Position numbers and translations under genes: made by a program | DNA from: Desulfatibacillum aliphaticivorans DSM 15576 | Lineage (GTDB): Bacteria > Desulfobacterota > Desulfobacteria > Desulfobacterales > Desulfatibacillaceae | DNA length: 64,000 nt | Direction of reading: 5' to 3' | NCBI RefSeq assembly: GCF_000429905.1 | Contig: NZ_AUCT01000007.1 | Span: 62,001-126,000, forward strand | In this document: piece by piece, positions 17,660 to 26,207 of the stretch | How positions within the stretch are numbered: position 1 is the first letter of the stretch | Layout of the letters: every line of letters begins with the position of its first letter | The notes under the pieces: model-generated | The model's database searches: none | Told to the model about the DNA's origin: nothing | The model's input: the letters and a program-made list of their open reading frames with translations, nothing else

Positions 17660-18502
17660 TCAAAGCACAGCGGCGATGATGATGGCCACGGAAAGCAGCA
17701 CGCCTTCCGTGAGGGCGATGGCCGCCATGTTTTGATCCCGTTTGATTTCCGTTTCGTAGTCCGTGTTGGGCAGCAGCAGCCAATCAATCACCCACCGGAA
17801 AATGAACAGCATAACAAGCCCTGCTCCGGCGCTGACGGCGAAGGCGGAAAGATCCTGGCTCCACCCCATGGCCGGGCCTGCGATGCTCGAGCGGAGTATG
17901 ACTCCCAGGGCGGCCATCATGCCTGCGGCGTTGAGTCCGGCGGCGGCGTTGCCGTTTTTAATTTCTTCCCGAATGTTGAAGGGCGTGGCTTTTTCATAGA
18001 CGAAATACAGGATAAATAGCACCAACTGTCCCAAGGCGAAAAAAACCAACGCGCTTAATAGGCCCCCGCCCTCCCCTGCAAAGGCTCCGGCGAGGATCAG
18101 GCCGGAAGCGACGTACACGCCCAGTTCGGCGAATCCCACGGCCGCGTTTCCGTCGGCCGCTTCCGCGTCGTTGTCTATGCCGCTTAAAATGACCCGGTCG
18201 CACACCTCGCGGGCTATGAAAAGCAGGATTACAATCAAGGCGCCTTCCCAGGCCAGGGTAACTATGTCCTTGACGAATCCCATGGAGCCGCCCGTCAAAG
18301 CGCCGCTCATGCCCAGGGCGATGCCCAAATACAGCCCCGCCCTTTGCAAGCCCACGGCCGGGTTGCTTTTTTCCTCGATTTCATAGTCGTCGTCCATGTC
18401 TTTGGTGCGCCAATCCATGATTTTTTTGGCGATCACTACATAGACCATAACGATTACGGCGTAAACAAATCCGTGCCCCGTCAATATGAGTTCCTGCATC
18501 AT
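17660..18502 (-). CDS. DUF350 membrane protein, duplicated
   Basis: 280 residues and eight or so hydrophobic helices arranged as two DUF350 units. Each unit carries the family feature of an Asn/Gly-Asn-x-Ala-x-x-x-x helix start: NPAVGLQRAGLYLGIALGMS in the first, with GNAAVGFAELGVYVASGLIL, then GNAAAGLNAAGMMAALGVIL and QNMAAIALTEGVLLSVAII in the second. DUF350 proteins (for example YjfL) are inner-membrane proteins of unknown mechanism linked to envelope-stress and polyamine gene clusters. It is 54 bp downstream of the lipoprotein gene on the same strand. Confidence 0.85.
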   Translation of the reverse strand: MMQELILTGHGFVYAVIVMVYVVIAKKIMDWRTKDMDDDYEIEEKSNPAVGLQRAGLYLGIALGMSGALTGGSMGFVKDIVTLAWEGALIVILLFIAREVCDRVILSGIDNDAEAADGNAAVGFAELGVYVASGLILAGAFAGEGGGLLSALVFFALGQLVLFILYFVYEKATPFNIREEIKNGNAAAGLNAAGMMAALGVILRSSIAGPAMGWSQDLSAFAVSAGAGLVMLFIFRWVIDWLLLPNTDYETEIKRDQNMAAIALTEGVLLSVAIIIAAVL

Positions 18503-18556
18503 GCCGTTATGCCTCCTGATAAAACGTTGCGTTTAAAATAACGCCCGTGAACTGTC

Positions 18557-20128
18557 TTATTTTCCCCTGGTTCCGGGGCCGCCGCCCCGCGAGGCCGGTC
18601 CGCTGCCCCTGACCGTGGGGGTGGACCTGGAAAAACCGCCGCTTCGTCCGTAATGGGAATTGGAGTATGTTGTGCGCCCGTGGCTGGAGTATGTTCCCCA
18701 GGTGTCGGAGCCCCTGCCGTAATACGGCCTTCTGCCCCGGTAATCCCGCCGCCAGTGGTCATAGTCTCCGCGATAATAATGCCTGTTGCCCATGAGCATC
18801 CTGAAAAAGGCGTACTGGCCGTACCAGTGCCAAAAGGACCGGCCGCCGGAATCCTGCCGCCATTCACCGTATTTGGAATTGCCCACGTACTCCATGCCGG
18901 GCGGCATGGGTTCGGTCAGGGCTTCGTCCTCGTACATGCCGTAGGGCTTGGACATGATGGTCATGCCCAAGGCGTCCTCGTACTTGTCAAAGACGTCTTC
19001 GTCCACCTCAATCCAATCGGTCTTTTTTTGGTCGGCGCCTTCTATAATCAAGTACTTATGATAAAATTTGGCGTCCATGTCACTAATCCAGAACTCAGCT
19101 TCATCGTCCCAGGCGGACATTTCCAGGGTGGGATTGAAATTTAGGGATTTCCAAACCCGGGAATCCACGGAGGAATAGAAATTCCCCCGATACCTGGCCA
19201 GGAGGGTGTTTTCCGGCAGATTCGCCAGAATTTCATAAGATTCCGCGTCCACCTGCTTGGGGGGATAGGTATAATCGTTTTCCCGGTCGTACTCCGCGTT
19301 GTTATCCCAGGATGTGCGGCCTATGGTGACAAAATAATCCACCCGCATATCCTCCAACACTTTGGAATAGCTTTTATATAGCTCGGCGCTGCGTTTTTCC
19401 AGGGCGGCGCATTCAGTCTTAACGGTTTCGTTATCCTTTTCAATCAGGGTGCACGAGTCTCCCAGGACAGCGTAGTCAGCGTTTTCCGCGGCATTGTGCA
19501 TTTCCAATTGGGCGTGGGCCTTGTCCAGGGCCTGGGCGCTTTCCTGTTTAAGGTCAAGAACCGGGGCGAACCTGGCGTCTATGTCCTGGATTTTATCAGG
19601 ATAATCGGCTTTGGCCTTTTCCAAAACCTGGGTTGTGGCCTCCGTTTGGTTGGTCAAAGCGGTAAAATCCTGCTCCGCCTTTTCCACCATGGGCTCCGCT
19701 TCGGCCATGGTTTTCTTCAAAAAGGCGATGCGCTTTTCCACCCGTTCGCTTGCCTGATCGGTTTTGCGAAGCTGGCCGCGCACATTCCCCAAGGCCCTTA
19801 TCAAATCCGACGCCTGATCCTTTTTATTCGCCTCCAACAAAGGCGCAACCTTCTGGTCATAGTCCGTCCTGCCCTTGTTCAGCATGTGCTGAGCTTCGTC
19901 CAACCAGCCTTTCCAATCTTCCCGCTCCGCATACTTGGCGTATTTTTCGTACTCACTGGTTCCGGAAAATTGCTCAAAGGCGTTTCTTTTTTCCGTAATC
20001 TTCATGGCCAGATCGTTGATCCGTTGATCCTGGGCCTCCGCCTCTTGTTTCAAGTCCTTGGGCAGGCCGCAACCGGCGAGGGACAAAGATAGCGCCAAAA
20101 GTATTATAAATAAGGCCTTCAATTTCAT
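18557..20128 (-). CDS. Coiled-coil lipoprotein with Gly/Arg/Tyr/Ser-rich tail
   Basis: 523 residues. The signal peptide ends in the lipobox LAGC with Cys20 as the lipidation site. Residues 22-240 are predicted by eye to be long heptad-like helices rich in Ala, Glu, Lys and Gln. A folded domain follows (YFVTIGRTSWDNNAEYDREN to about 440). The last 85 residues are low complexity: RGRRPYYGRGSDTWG and repeated Gly/Ser/Arg. The product is thus an envelope lipoprotein that may span part of the periplasm. Its start overlaps the stop of the DUF2617-like gene by 4 bases, and DUF350 follows, which places it in the same operon. Confidence 0.75.
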   Translation of the reverse strand: MKLKALFIILLALSLSLAGCGLPKDLKQEAEAQDQRINDLAMKITEKRNAFEQFSGTSEYEKYAKYAEREDWKGWLDEAQHMLNKGRTDYDQKVAPLLEANKKDQASDLIRALGNVRGQLRKTDQASERVEKRIAFLKKTMAEAEPMVEKAEQDFTALTNQTEATTQVLEKAKADYPDKIQDIDARFAPVLDLKQESAQALDKAHAQLEMHNAAENADYAVLGDSCTLIEKDNETVKTECAALEKRSAELYKSYSKVLEDMRVDYFVTIGRTSWDNNAEYDRENDYTYPPKQVDAESYEILANLPENTLLARYRGNFYSSVDSRVWKSLNFNPTLEMSAWDDEAEFWISDMDAKFYHKYLIIEGADQKKTDWIEVDEDVFDKYEDALGMTIMSKPYGMYEDEALTEPMPPGMEYVGNSKYGEWRQDSGGRSFWHWYGQYAFFRMLMGNRHYYRGDYDHWRRDYRGRRPYYGRGSDTWGTYSSHGRTTYSNSHYGRSGGFSRSTPTVRGSGPASRGGGPGTRGK

Positions 20129-20715
20129 GATTGGGGCGCCCTCCCGTCTAACTTGGTAATGATCCTGGTGTGCGTAATAACCAGGGCTTCTTCGTTGGGA
20201 TAGGAATGGATGGTGGCCAGTTTCAGCAATCCGGGGTCCAGGCAGGCCCAGACAATGGTCTGGGGGGCGGGAAGTCCGTCTTGCGCCGGAAAATCATAAA
20301 TCAGGCCCGTTTGCCGGTCCCTGTCTGCAGCCTGGAGCGCGGCTTCCCGGATTTCCCGGGCTTCCGGGTCCAAAGCCTTAAGACTTGCGATCCTGTAATG
20401 AAAGGAATACTCCATTTCATCCATCACAAGCGATTCCACAGGGCCGAACGGCGCTTTTAAGGGGCCGTATTGGCTTAAAACCTTTCCGTTTACGGCCTCA
20501 TGGCACGAAAACAACTCGTGCACGCAATTTTGGGGCGTACGAAAAGTAATCCAGTGGCTGGCGCCGATGATCCGCGCCTCCAGCTCCAGGCCATTGGCTT
20601 CAAGCCTTTCGGCCTCCAGCACGTGAAAACAGGCGGCGTCCACGGGATCGGCCAACAGTGTCAGCCGCAAATCCGAGGCGGACATATCGACGTATGGGGA
20701 TTGGTCCGTTTGCAT
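20125..20715 (-). CDS. DUF2617-like protein
   Basis: 196 residues, soluble. The N-terminal pattern SPYVDMSASDLRLTLL and later LELEARIIGASHWI matches my memory of actinobacterial DUF2617 proteins, which sit beside DUF4178, DUF350 and spermidine synthase genes; the shared neighbourhood supports the call. No catalytic motif is evident. Its start codon shares one base with the DUF4178 stop and its end overlaps the lipoprotein start, so translation is probably coupled. Confidence 0.6.
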   Translation of the reverse strand: MQTDQSPYVDMSASDLRLTLLADPVDAACFHVLEAERLEANGLELEARIIGASHWITFRTPQNCVHELFSCHEAVNGKVLSQYGPLKAPFGPVESLVMDEMEYSFHYRIASLKALDPEAREIREAALQAADRDRQTGLIYDFPAQDGLPAPQTIVWACLDPGLLKLATIHSYPNEEALVITHTRIITKLDGRAPQS

Positions 20716-21341
20716 CAGGATTTGGCTACCAGCTCTATGGAATCCGGGTTGATCTGCCGGCTAAGGAATAACTGGTACTCCTCCCTGCCGCCGCCCGAGC
20801 CCCATTCCTCGATGGTGATCATTTTTTTATCCCGGGACGCGAAGTCGTAAAAATACACTTTTTCCGGGGATTTGCCTTCCCGTTCGTATAAGGCGGCGTA
20901 ATCGTCGTCATACTCAAAGGGAGTTTTGTCCAAAAAGATGGTATCTTCCTCTTCGGCCAGATCGTCCAGGTCGTCTTCGTCCAGGCCGTCGCCGCGATCA
21001 TCCTTGATCCGGGTGAAATCCAGGGTCTTTTCCGTGACAAAGGCTTCCACCTCGTCGTCCTTTTCCCATTCAATATGGATGGATTCCCCGTCCTCAATGC
21101 AAAAGAGCTTGAGTTCGGTCCACAGGTCGCCTGTTTTCTTTTTAAAATCCTCGTCGGTTTCCCGGTATACGCCAATCTCCTTGACCACGTAGGTCTTGGA
21201 ATTCAGGCGGATGAAATCGCCCAGGCTCACGTCTTCGATGGTGTATTTGTACCGATCGTTGATGGGGACGACCTTTTCGGGATTAAGAGACCGGGCTGCC
21301 GCAAATTGGGAGTCCAGCCTTCTTCTGACGGCGTTGTCCAT
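20715..21341 (-). CDS. DUF4178-like protein
   Basis: 208 residues, acidic, soluble. It has a DUF4178-type core: a loop LGDFIRLNSKTYVVKEIGVYR, then a strand-rich segment WTELKLFCIEDGESIHIEWEKDD, and a closing ITIEEWGSGGGREEYQLFLSR. A run of Asp/Glu (DEDDLDDLAEEED) interrupts the domain. The function of DUF4178 is unknown; it recurs with DUF350 and membrane spermidine synthases. It is second in a tightly packed minus-strand operon. Confidence 0.7.
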   Translation of the reverse strand: MDNAVRRRLDSQFAAARSLNPEKVVPINDRYKYTIEDVSLGDFIRLNSKTYVVKEIGVYRETDEDFKKKTGDLWTELKLFCIEDGESIHIEWEKDDEVEAFVTEKTLDFTRIKDDRGDGLDEDDLDDLAEEEDTIFLDKTPFEYDDDYAALYEREGKSPEKVYFYDFASRDKKMITIEEWGSGGGREEYQLFLSRQINPDSIELVAKS

Positions 21342-21390
21342 GGTTCAACCTCTTGTTAAAACTGTCGCTGTAAAAAACTGGTTTTCCCCG

Positions 21391-21957
21391 TTATCTTGCA
21401 AAACGGGCGTTCAGGAACTTGGCCTTGACCGAGAACTCGCCCTGCTTGTGGTTCCGAACCACGTCCAGGACTTCATCCAGTGCGGTTTCCATGGCGCCCA
21501 GGCCTTGGAGAAATTCGTCCAGCTTGTCCTGACGGTCCGCTGGATTCAGGGCCATGTAGGGTTTTACGATGCGGAACAGGTAGTCCTCGGCGGAGCGGTT
21601 GACCTCCCAGGTCAGGTCGTTGCCTTTGTAGTCCGAGTTCATTTGAGGCAGAAGGTCCCGGAGCTTGTCGATGATTCGCTCCACGGCTTCCAAAGCCTGG
21701 GAGGGAATCGCCTGCTCCCGGATGTTGACGTTCAAAATCACCAGCCCCTGCATCAGGGGTACGGTGGGGTCAACCGGAGCCTGGGGCTCCGGAGCGGGCT
21801 GGACCGCATCCTTGCCCTTAAGAAACCATGCGATCAGAGCGCCGGCCAAGCCGCCCGCAGCGCCCCCTATGAGGGCGATGACGATGGTTTTTCCCAAAAC
21901 ATAAGCCAGGATCAAACCGGCGGCGAACAGGCCGCCTACTATCAACCAGGGTTTCAT
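21391..21957 (-). CDS. Small membrane protein, first gene of the DUF4178/DUF350 operon
   Basis: 188 residues. Two hydrophobic segments at the N-terminus (WLIVGGLFAAGLILAYVLG and IVIALIGGAAGGLAGALIAWFL) are followed by a Pro-rich linker and a helical cytoplasmic or periplasmic domain of about 120 residues (LEAVERIIDKLRDLLPQMN through to the end). No family was recognised. It is 49 bp upstream of the DUF4178 gene and is probably the operon's first gene. Confidence 0.65.
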   Translation of the reverse strand: MKPWLIVGGLFAAGLILAYVLGKTIVIALIGGAAGGLAGALIAWFLKGKDAVQPAPEPQAPVDPTVPLMQGLVILNVNIREQAIPSQALEAVERIIDKLRDLLPQMNSDYKGNDLTWEVNRSAEDYLFRIVKPYMALNPADRQDKLDEFLQGLGAMETALDEVLDVVRNHKQGEFSVKAKFLNARFAR

Positions 21958-22106
21958 GCGCTATCCATCATTTATTAAGCGGTTGCTTGTTTGCAGATCA
22001 TGCAGGAAAGCAGACGGCCGCTAAGGTCCCGGCCGTCCCCGGCCATGGCCTATTACTCCACAACCATCTGAAAAAATAGCATGATCTTAGCCTATTAATC
22101 ATAAGT

Positions 22107-22130
22107 CGCCCCCATATTACATGGGCGGCT
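22107..22130 (-). terminator. Possible weak terminator downstream of the SIR2 gene
   Basis: GCCCCCAT and ATGGGCGGC can pair with one bulge across a short AT loop, about 50 bases past the SIR2 gene stop. There is no strong T tract on the minus strand. Confidence 0.3.
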
Positions 22131-22182
22131 ATTGGCGTGCAACCCATTTATAGATAAAAGAGGAACGGATAGGTTGTCGTAT

Positions 22183-25100
22183 TTATTCCAGCCACTGATT
22201 TTGAATTTCGGCAAACTCGTCTTCGGAACGACAAATTTCTTGCCACTGGATAATCTGAGGAGGAACTTCGTTTTCCTGCTTAATGTAATTGGAGTAAAGG
22301 CAATAGGCCAAACTAGCAGCCTCTCTGCGAATAGCCAGCCAGTCTGCAAAGTCCAGGTAGTCATCAATAGGATCTGAGGCAATGTTTTCCAACCCTGTCA
22401 GCACGTCTATTTCAAACGCGCCGGAAAAAAAGCCAGGGCTGTCAGCCACAATGCCTCGCACTGCTGTCAAGGCGGAAAATAGCGCCGTATTTTTTCGCCA
22501 TAGGACCATTTGACCCAATAACCGTAATAGATCGAATAGATCAGATTCTTCAATTCCATTCAATTCTAAGTTTTCAAAAATGGCAAGAACTGCTTTCAAT
22601 CCGTCTATGACGACTTCCTGATTGGAAGAAACTAATGCGCCATATATTTTTGCGAATAACTCTTCCAATGGTTGATTGAGGACATGTGCAAAAGCGCTTT
22701 CCAACCGCAGGGTTGACAAATCGTACTCGCCCATTTCCTTGATTACCCGTGAAAGTTCAGTTGAAATTTCTTTACTAATGTCAGAAGATATATTGGGCGA
22801 GATAACAGCTACAAGAACATCCATCAACTTTTTAAAACGATATGTAAATTCACTGGCTTTTGACCCAAAAAGAGTAGGTTTGTCATCTGTCTTGAGATAA
22901 TCTTTGTCAGCATCCCACCACTCCACAAGACGATAAAAAATGGATAATATTTCTTCTTCTGTCCATTGGATATGTCCTTTAGCCCCAAGGAGTTCTGAAC
23001 ACAGTGGACAATTCCAACCGACAATAGTAATACTGCCCCCCGCAGATCCTTGAACCGAAAATGAAGCTCCTTGGACATACTCTTTAAAAAGAGATACGAC
23101 ATCAGTATTTTTAGGGTAAGGAAGTATCAAATGAACAAATTTAAAAAGGCCCGTATCTACTGGAAAGCCGGTGTCATCAACCCTTTCCCATAAAGCCTTA
23201 GAAAAATAATTCTCTTGCTCAGGCTCAAGCAAATGCAAGTCATACAATCCCTTCAAAGAACAGATTGCCCATTTCCTTTCACTTGTGTCCAAAGACGAAA
23301 CTCCATCAATTAAAGATGTGATACGCTCTTTTGAAACCGGAATTGCCTTGTTGACAATATTCACACCCTTCTCGACGTGAAGAAAAAGGAAAGGATGAAG
23401 AAAATCACGCTCCTGATAAGAATCAATATTTGTTGGTATGGGGAAATCCAGTAATTTTGGAATTAAGCTATATCTTTCTCGAATCGAAAATGAACTCAAG
23501 AGCCTATCCAAAAGACTCCTTACCCCAGAATACTTGTTTTTATGATTGGACTGATAAACACGCAACAAGAAATCAAAAATTCTGTGCTTTGACTCAGTAG
23601 AGCATTTACAACATAAACGAGATAGTATTTCCGGCACCATTCGCGGGAGAAGTAACGCAAGAGGAGTTCCTTTCTGAAATTCATCCATATTATTTTTAAA
23701 AGACTCTAAGTATCTATCTATATAACTATTAATTACAGATACGCGCATATCATGGAGGACATCCCTGCTAAAAAGCCTTTCTATGGCCTTGTCATCACCA
23801 AGGCGCATCATGATAGACTGTCCCCAATAGGGTGAGTATTTGGAGACACGATGCAATGCTTCTGCTGCACTTGTCGTTGCAACGGACATATTCCTAATTT
23901 TAAATGGAATACCTGTATCTTCACAAAATCTTAGAAAAGCATATGCATCCAATATTTCAGGAGACTCCCCCCTAAAACGAATCATAGGAACACTGACTCC
24001 AATATCAAAATATTTTTTTGAATATTGAGCAGGCTTTTCTATAGGTCTTTCCTGCAAGCCAATATCAAATATTTTTAATTCATATTTAGGATCACAACGG
24101 TATTTTTTTAGGTCATTCCGACGCTTTCTTGCTTCTCTCTTTTCTCGCTTTCTGATTTCATGTTTTGCTTTACGAATCCAATGATCGTAATACGATTTGG
24201 GGGAACATACTGAATCTGCTTTCAAAGATTCCCATTCACTCTCAGGGGTAATGTGGTCAAAATCATATTTTGGGTTTACAAGAATTGATTTTGAAATATC
24301 TTCGTTTCCTTGTGCTTTCTGTTGATCATTTCGATACAATAGAAATAGTTCTCTTGCCAATTCCTCCTCATCAGCAGTTGGTGGTTCATTATCATAACTA
24401 AAATCAAGCGCCGATTTAAGTTGGTCATAGATAAGCATAACAATGGATTCTTGAGAAGCCAAAGAATAGTCATCTGATATTGGTTTTTGATTAAGCAGAC
24501 TTCTAGTTCTTTTTAAAGATGATTCAATAATCTCTTTAGCATTACTTGTTTCCCCAATTTCGATCAATAAAGCCGCTCTTTTAACTTCAAAGAATGGCAA
24601 AGACTCATTGATGGGCCAGTCACTCAACCTTTTTTTTAATTCAGGAATGTCCAATATAGATAAGGCAAAAAGACAGCATTCATAACCCAAGCAAGCAATT
24701 TGCTCTGGAGATAATCGCCCTGCTAATCTTTGCATGGTCCTCTCGGTATCACTCCATTCGTTTATTAAACCCTCTTCACGATAAAAGCGCATAACAGATA
24801 TGGAAAGACTGAACCACCTATCTTCAATTTCACTTTTGTTCAATACTCGTTCTGAAAAACAATCAGCATCTGAAGATGACGGTATTGGCAATGTGACTTT
24901 AGAGTTATTCAATAAATATCGTTCCATATATTTATTCAAAATATTTTGAAAAAATTCAGCTTGTGAGTCATTTAGGGGGCAAAGACATTTTTCCATTCTC
25001 CAATTTAACTCGTAAGCATATTCCAAATCCATAAAGCCAGGGAGTTCATCATTCTTGGGAATCAATTTAATCCAGCTATTAGTATAAATCCAAAGGGATT

Positions 25101-26121
25101 TTCGATTATCTTCTGGGACTATTACCCAACCTGGATAATACAGACGTTGAGTTTGCCATACGGGCAAGACTTCATTCAATTGTTCAACCTTATTTTTCTT
25201 AGAATCGGCAAACATAAACTTGGGGTCCCTTGGCCATTCCAGAGGGTCATCTTCCGTTTGCCTACGGCTGAGAAAATTTAAAAAAAACTTCAGTCCTTTT
25301 TGATAATCACCATGAACTTCAGGGCATTGAGATAAATCAACGGCCACAATATCGCGTTCACAGAGAAGCCTTTTTTGTGCTTCTGATAAATTAAGAACCC
25401 CTACCAAATAAATCTTGGGTGTATTTTTGGGACCAAGATTGTCCCGGATCCAGCCTATCCATTGCAGAAAATTCGGATCATCCCCGGAGAACCCGATAAG
25501 ACAAAGGGTGTTTTCCAATAGCGATTGCTGGACTGTGTTTACAAATGGAGCATAGTCTGTAGGATATCGTCTGTAATCTTCCTCTGTAATGACAAACGGT
25601 CTTTCAGAAGGAAAGCTGCCATGTAATTTGATTATTCGTGGTTTATTTGCATTAATTAAGTCTTCTTTGTTGACCACTAAATCATACTTTTTCAGAGGGA
25701 CCAGAGCACGAGCCCTTTCAAGTAATGTATCGTAATTAGTGGTAAAAATATCTGTCCATCGTAGTTCTAGCAACATCTTATGAAGGTTGGAAGGCTCATA
25801 TTCTTCATCCGGAATGGATTTTTTTAATAATTCATTTAGGGCGGGTCTTCCTAATGTCGCCTGCACCTCTCCCGCCAAACGCATGGCATTGAGGTATCGT
25901 TGTTCATAGTCCACCTTCTTACCGCGAGCCTTTAAATAGAAGGTATCTCCTAACTCGTTCCAATCTGGAAATCCTGAGCATGCAGGGCTGTTTGGCGTGG
26001 CGTTTTTACTAAACCCTGCACCGACCATAACAGCGGCTTGTTCGGACTGTAGGCGGTCAGCAATTTCATTTAAATAAGGTTTAATATTCTCTGGAATAGA
26101 TTCAAATTTGGATTCGTCCAT
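22183..26121 (-). CDS. Large SIR2-domain protein, candidate NADase antiphage effector
   Basis: About 1,312 residues from the ATG at 26121, which has AAGGTGG eight bases upstream; a GTG four codons earlier is less likely. The N-terminal SIR2 domain (about 15-290) has VMVGAGFSKNA for NAD binding, IFTTNYDTLLE with Asn129, IIKLHGSFPSERP with His167, and LIGFSGDDPNF. The equivalent Asn and His are the catalytic pair in the NAD-consuming defence proteins ThsA and DSR. The remaining thousand residues are mostly helical with no named domain; a basic patch KREKREARKRR and one CPLC pair stand out. DNA composition is strikingly AT-rich: 19 and 21 G+C per 60 bases at 24001 and 24301, against 41 at 16021. 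It has its own promoter and no partner gene. Abortive-infection function is inferred. Confidence 0.85.
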   Translation of the reverse strand: MDESKFESIPENIKPYLNEIADRLQSEQAAVMVGAGFSKNATPNSPACSGFPDWNELGDTFYLKARGKKVDYEQRYLNAMRLAGEVQATLGRPALNELLKKSIPDEEYEPSNLHKMLLELRWTDIFTTNYDTLLERARALVPLKKYDLVVNKEDLINANKPRIIKLHGSFPSERPFVITEEDYRRYPTDYAPFVNTVQQSLLENTLCLIGFSGDDPNFLQWIGWIRDNLGPKNTPKIYLVGVLNLSEAQKRLLCERDIVAVDLSQCPEVHGDYQKGLKFFLNFLSRRQTEDDPLEWPRDPKFMFADSKKNKVEQLNEVLPVWQTQRLYYPGWVIVPEDNRKSLWIYTNSWIKLIPKNDELPGFMDLEYAYELNWRMEKCLCPLNDSQAEFFQNILNKYMERYLLNNSKVTLPIPSSSDADCFSERVLNKSEIEDRWFSLSISVMRFYREEGLINEWSDTERTMQRLAGRLSPEQIACLGYECCLFALSILDIPELKKRLSDWPINESLPFFEVKRAALLIEIGETSNAKEIIESSLKRTRSLLNQKPISDDYSLASQESIVMLIYDQLKSALDFSYDNEPPTADEEELARELFLLYRNDQQKAQGNEDISKSILVNPKYDFDHITPESEWESLKADSVCSPKSYYDHWIRKAKHEIRKREKREARKRRNDLKKYRCDPKYELKIFDIGLQERPIEKPAQYSKKYFDIGVSVPMIRFRGESPEILDAYAFLRFCEDTGIPFKIRNMSVATTSAAEALHRVSKYSPYWGQSIMMRLGDDKAIERLFSRDVLHDMRVSVINSYIDRYLESFKNNMDEFQKGTPLALLLPRMVPEILSRLCCKCSTESKHRIFDFLLRVYQSNHKNKYSGVRSLLDRLLSSFSIRERYSLIPKLLDFPIPTNIDSYQERDFLHPFLFLHVEKGVNIVNKAIPVSKERITSLIDGVSSLDTSERKWAICSLKGLYDLHLLEPEQENYFSKALWERVDDTGFPVDTGLFKFVHLILPYPKNTDVVSLFKEYVQGASFSVQGSAGGSITIVGWNCPLCSELLGAKGHIQWTEEEILSIFYRLVEWWDADKDYLKTDDKPTLFGSKASEFTYRFKKLMDVLVAVISPNISSDISKEISTELSRVIKEMGEYDLSTLRLESAFAHVLNQPLEELFAKIYGALVSSNQEVVIDGLKAVLAIFENLELNGIEESDLFDLLRLLGQMVLWRKNTALFSALTAVRGIVADSPGFFSGAFEIDVLTGLENIASDPIDDYLDFADWLAIRREAASLAYCLYSNYIKQENEVPPQIIQWQEICRSEDEFAEIQNQWLE

Positions 26122-26172
26122 AACAGACCCCACCTTAATATAAAATTTTTGATGTTTTTAAGGATAGAATCT

Positions 26173-26200
26173 ATTATACACAACAAAGACGATATATCAA
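26173..26200 (-). promoter_or_regulatory. Sigma-70-type promoter of the SIR2 gene
   Basis: On the minus strand TTGATA (26195-26200) is followed after 16 bases by a perfect TATAAT (26173-26178). Transcription would start near 26166, giving a leader of about 45 bases. It lies in the 86-bp gap after the neighbouring gene, so the SIR2 gene can be expressed on its own. Confidence 0.7.
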
Positions 26201-26207
26201 AACAAAC

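Noticed and set aside
22183..26121. Flanking direct repeats or an integrase that would mark the SIR2 gene as a mobile island
   Set aside because: None could be found by eye in the 226-bp left and 86-bp right flanks, so insertion is argued from composition only.
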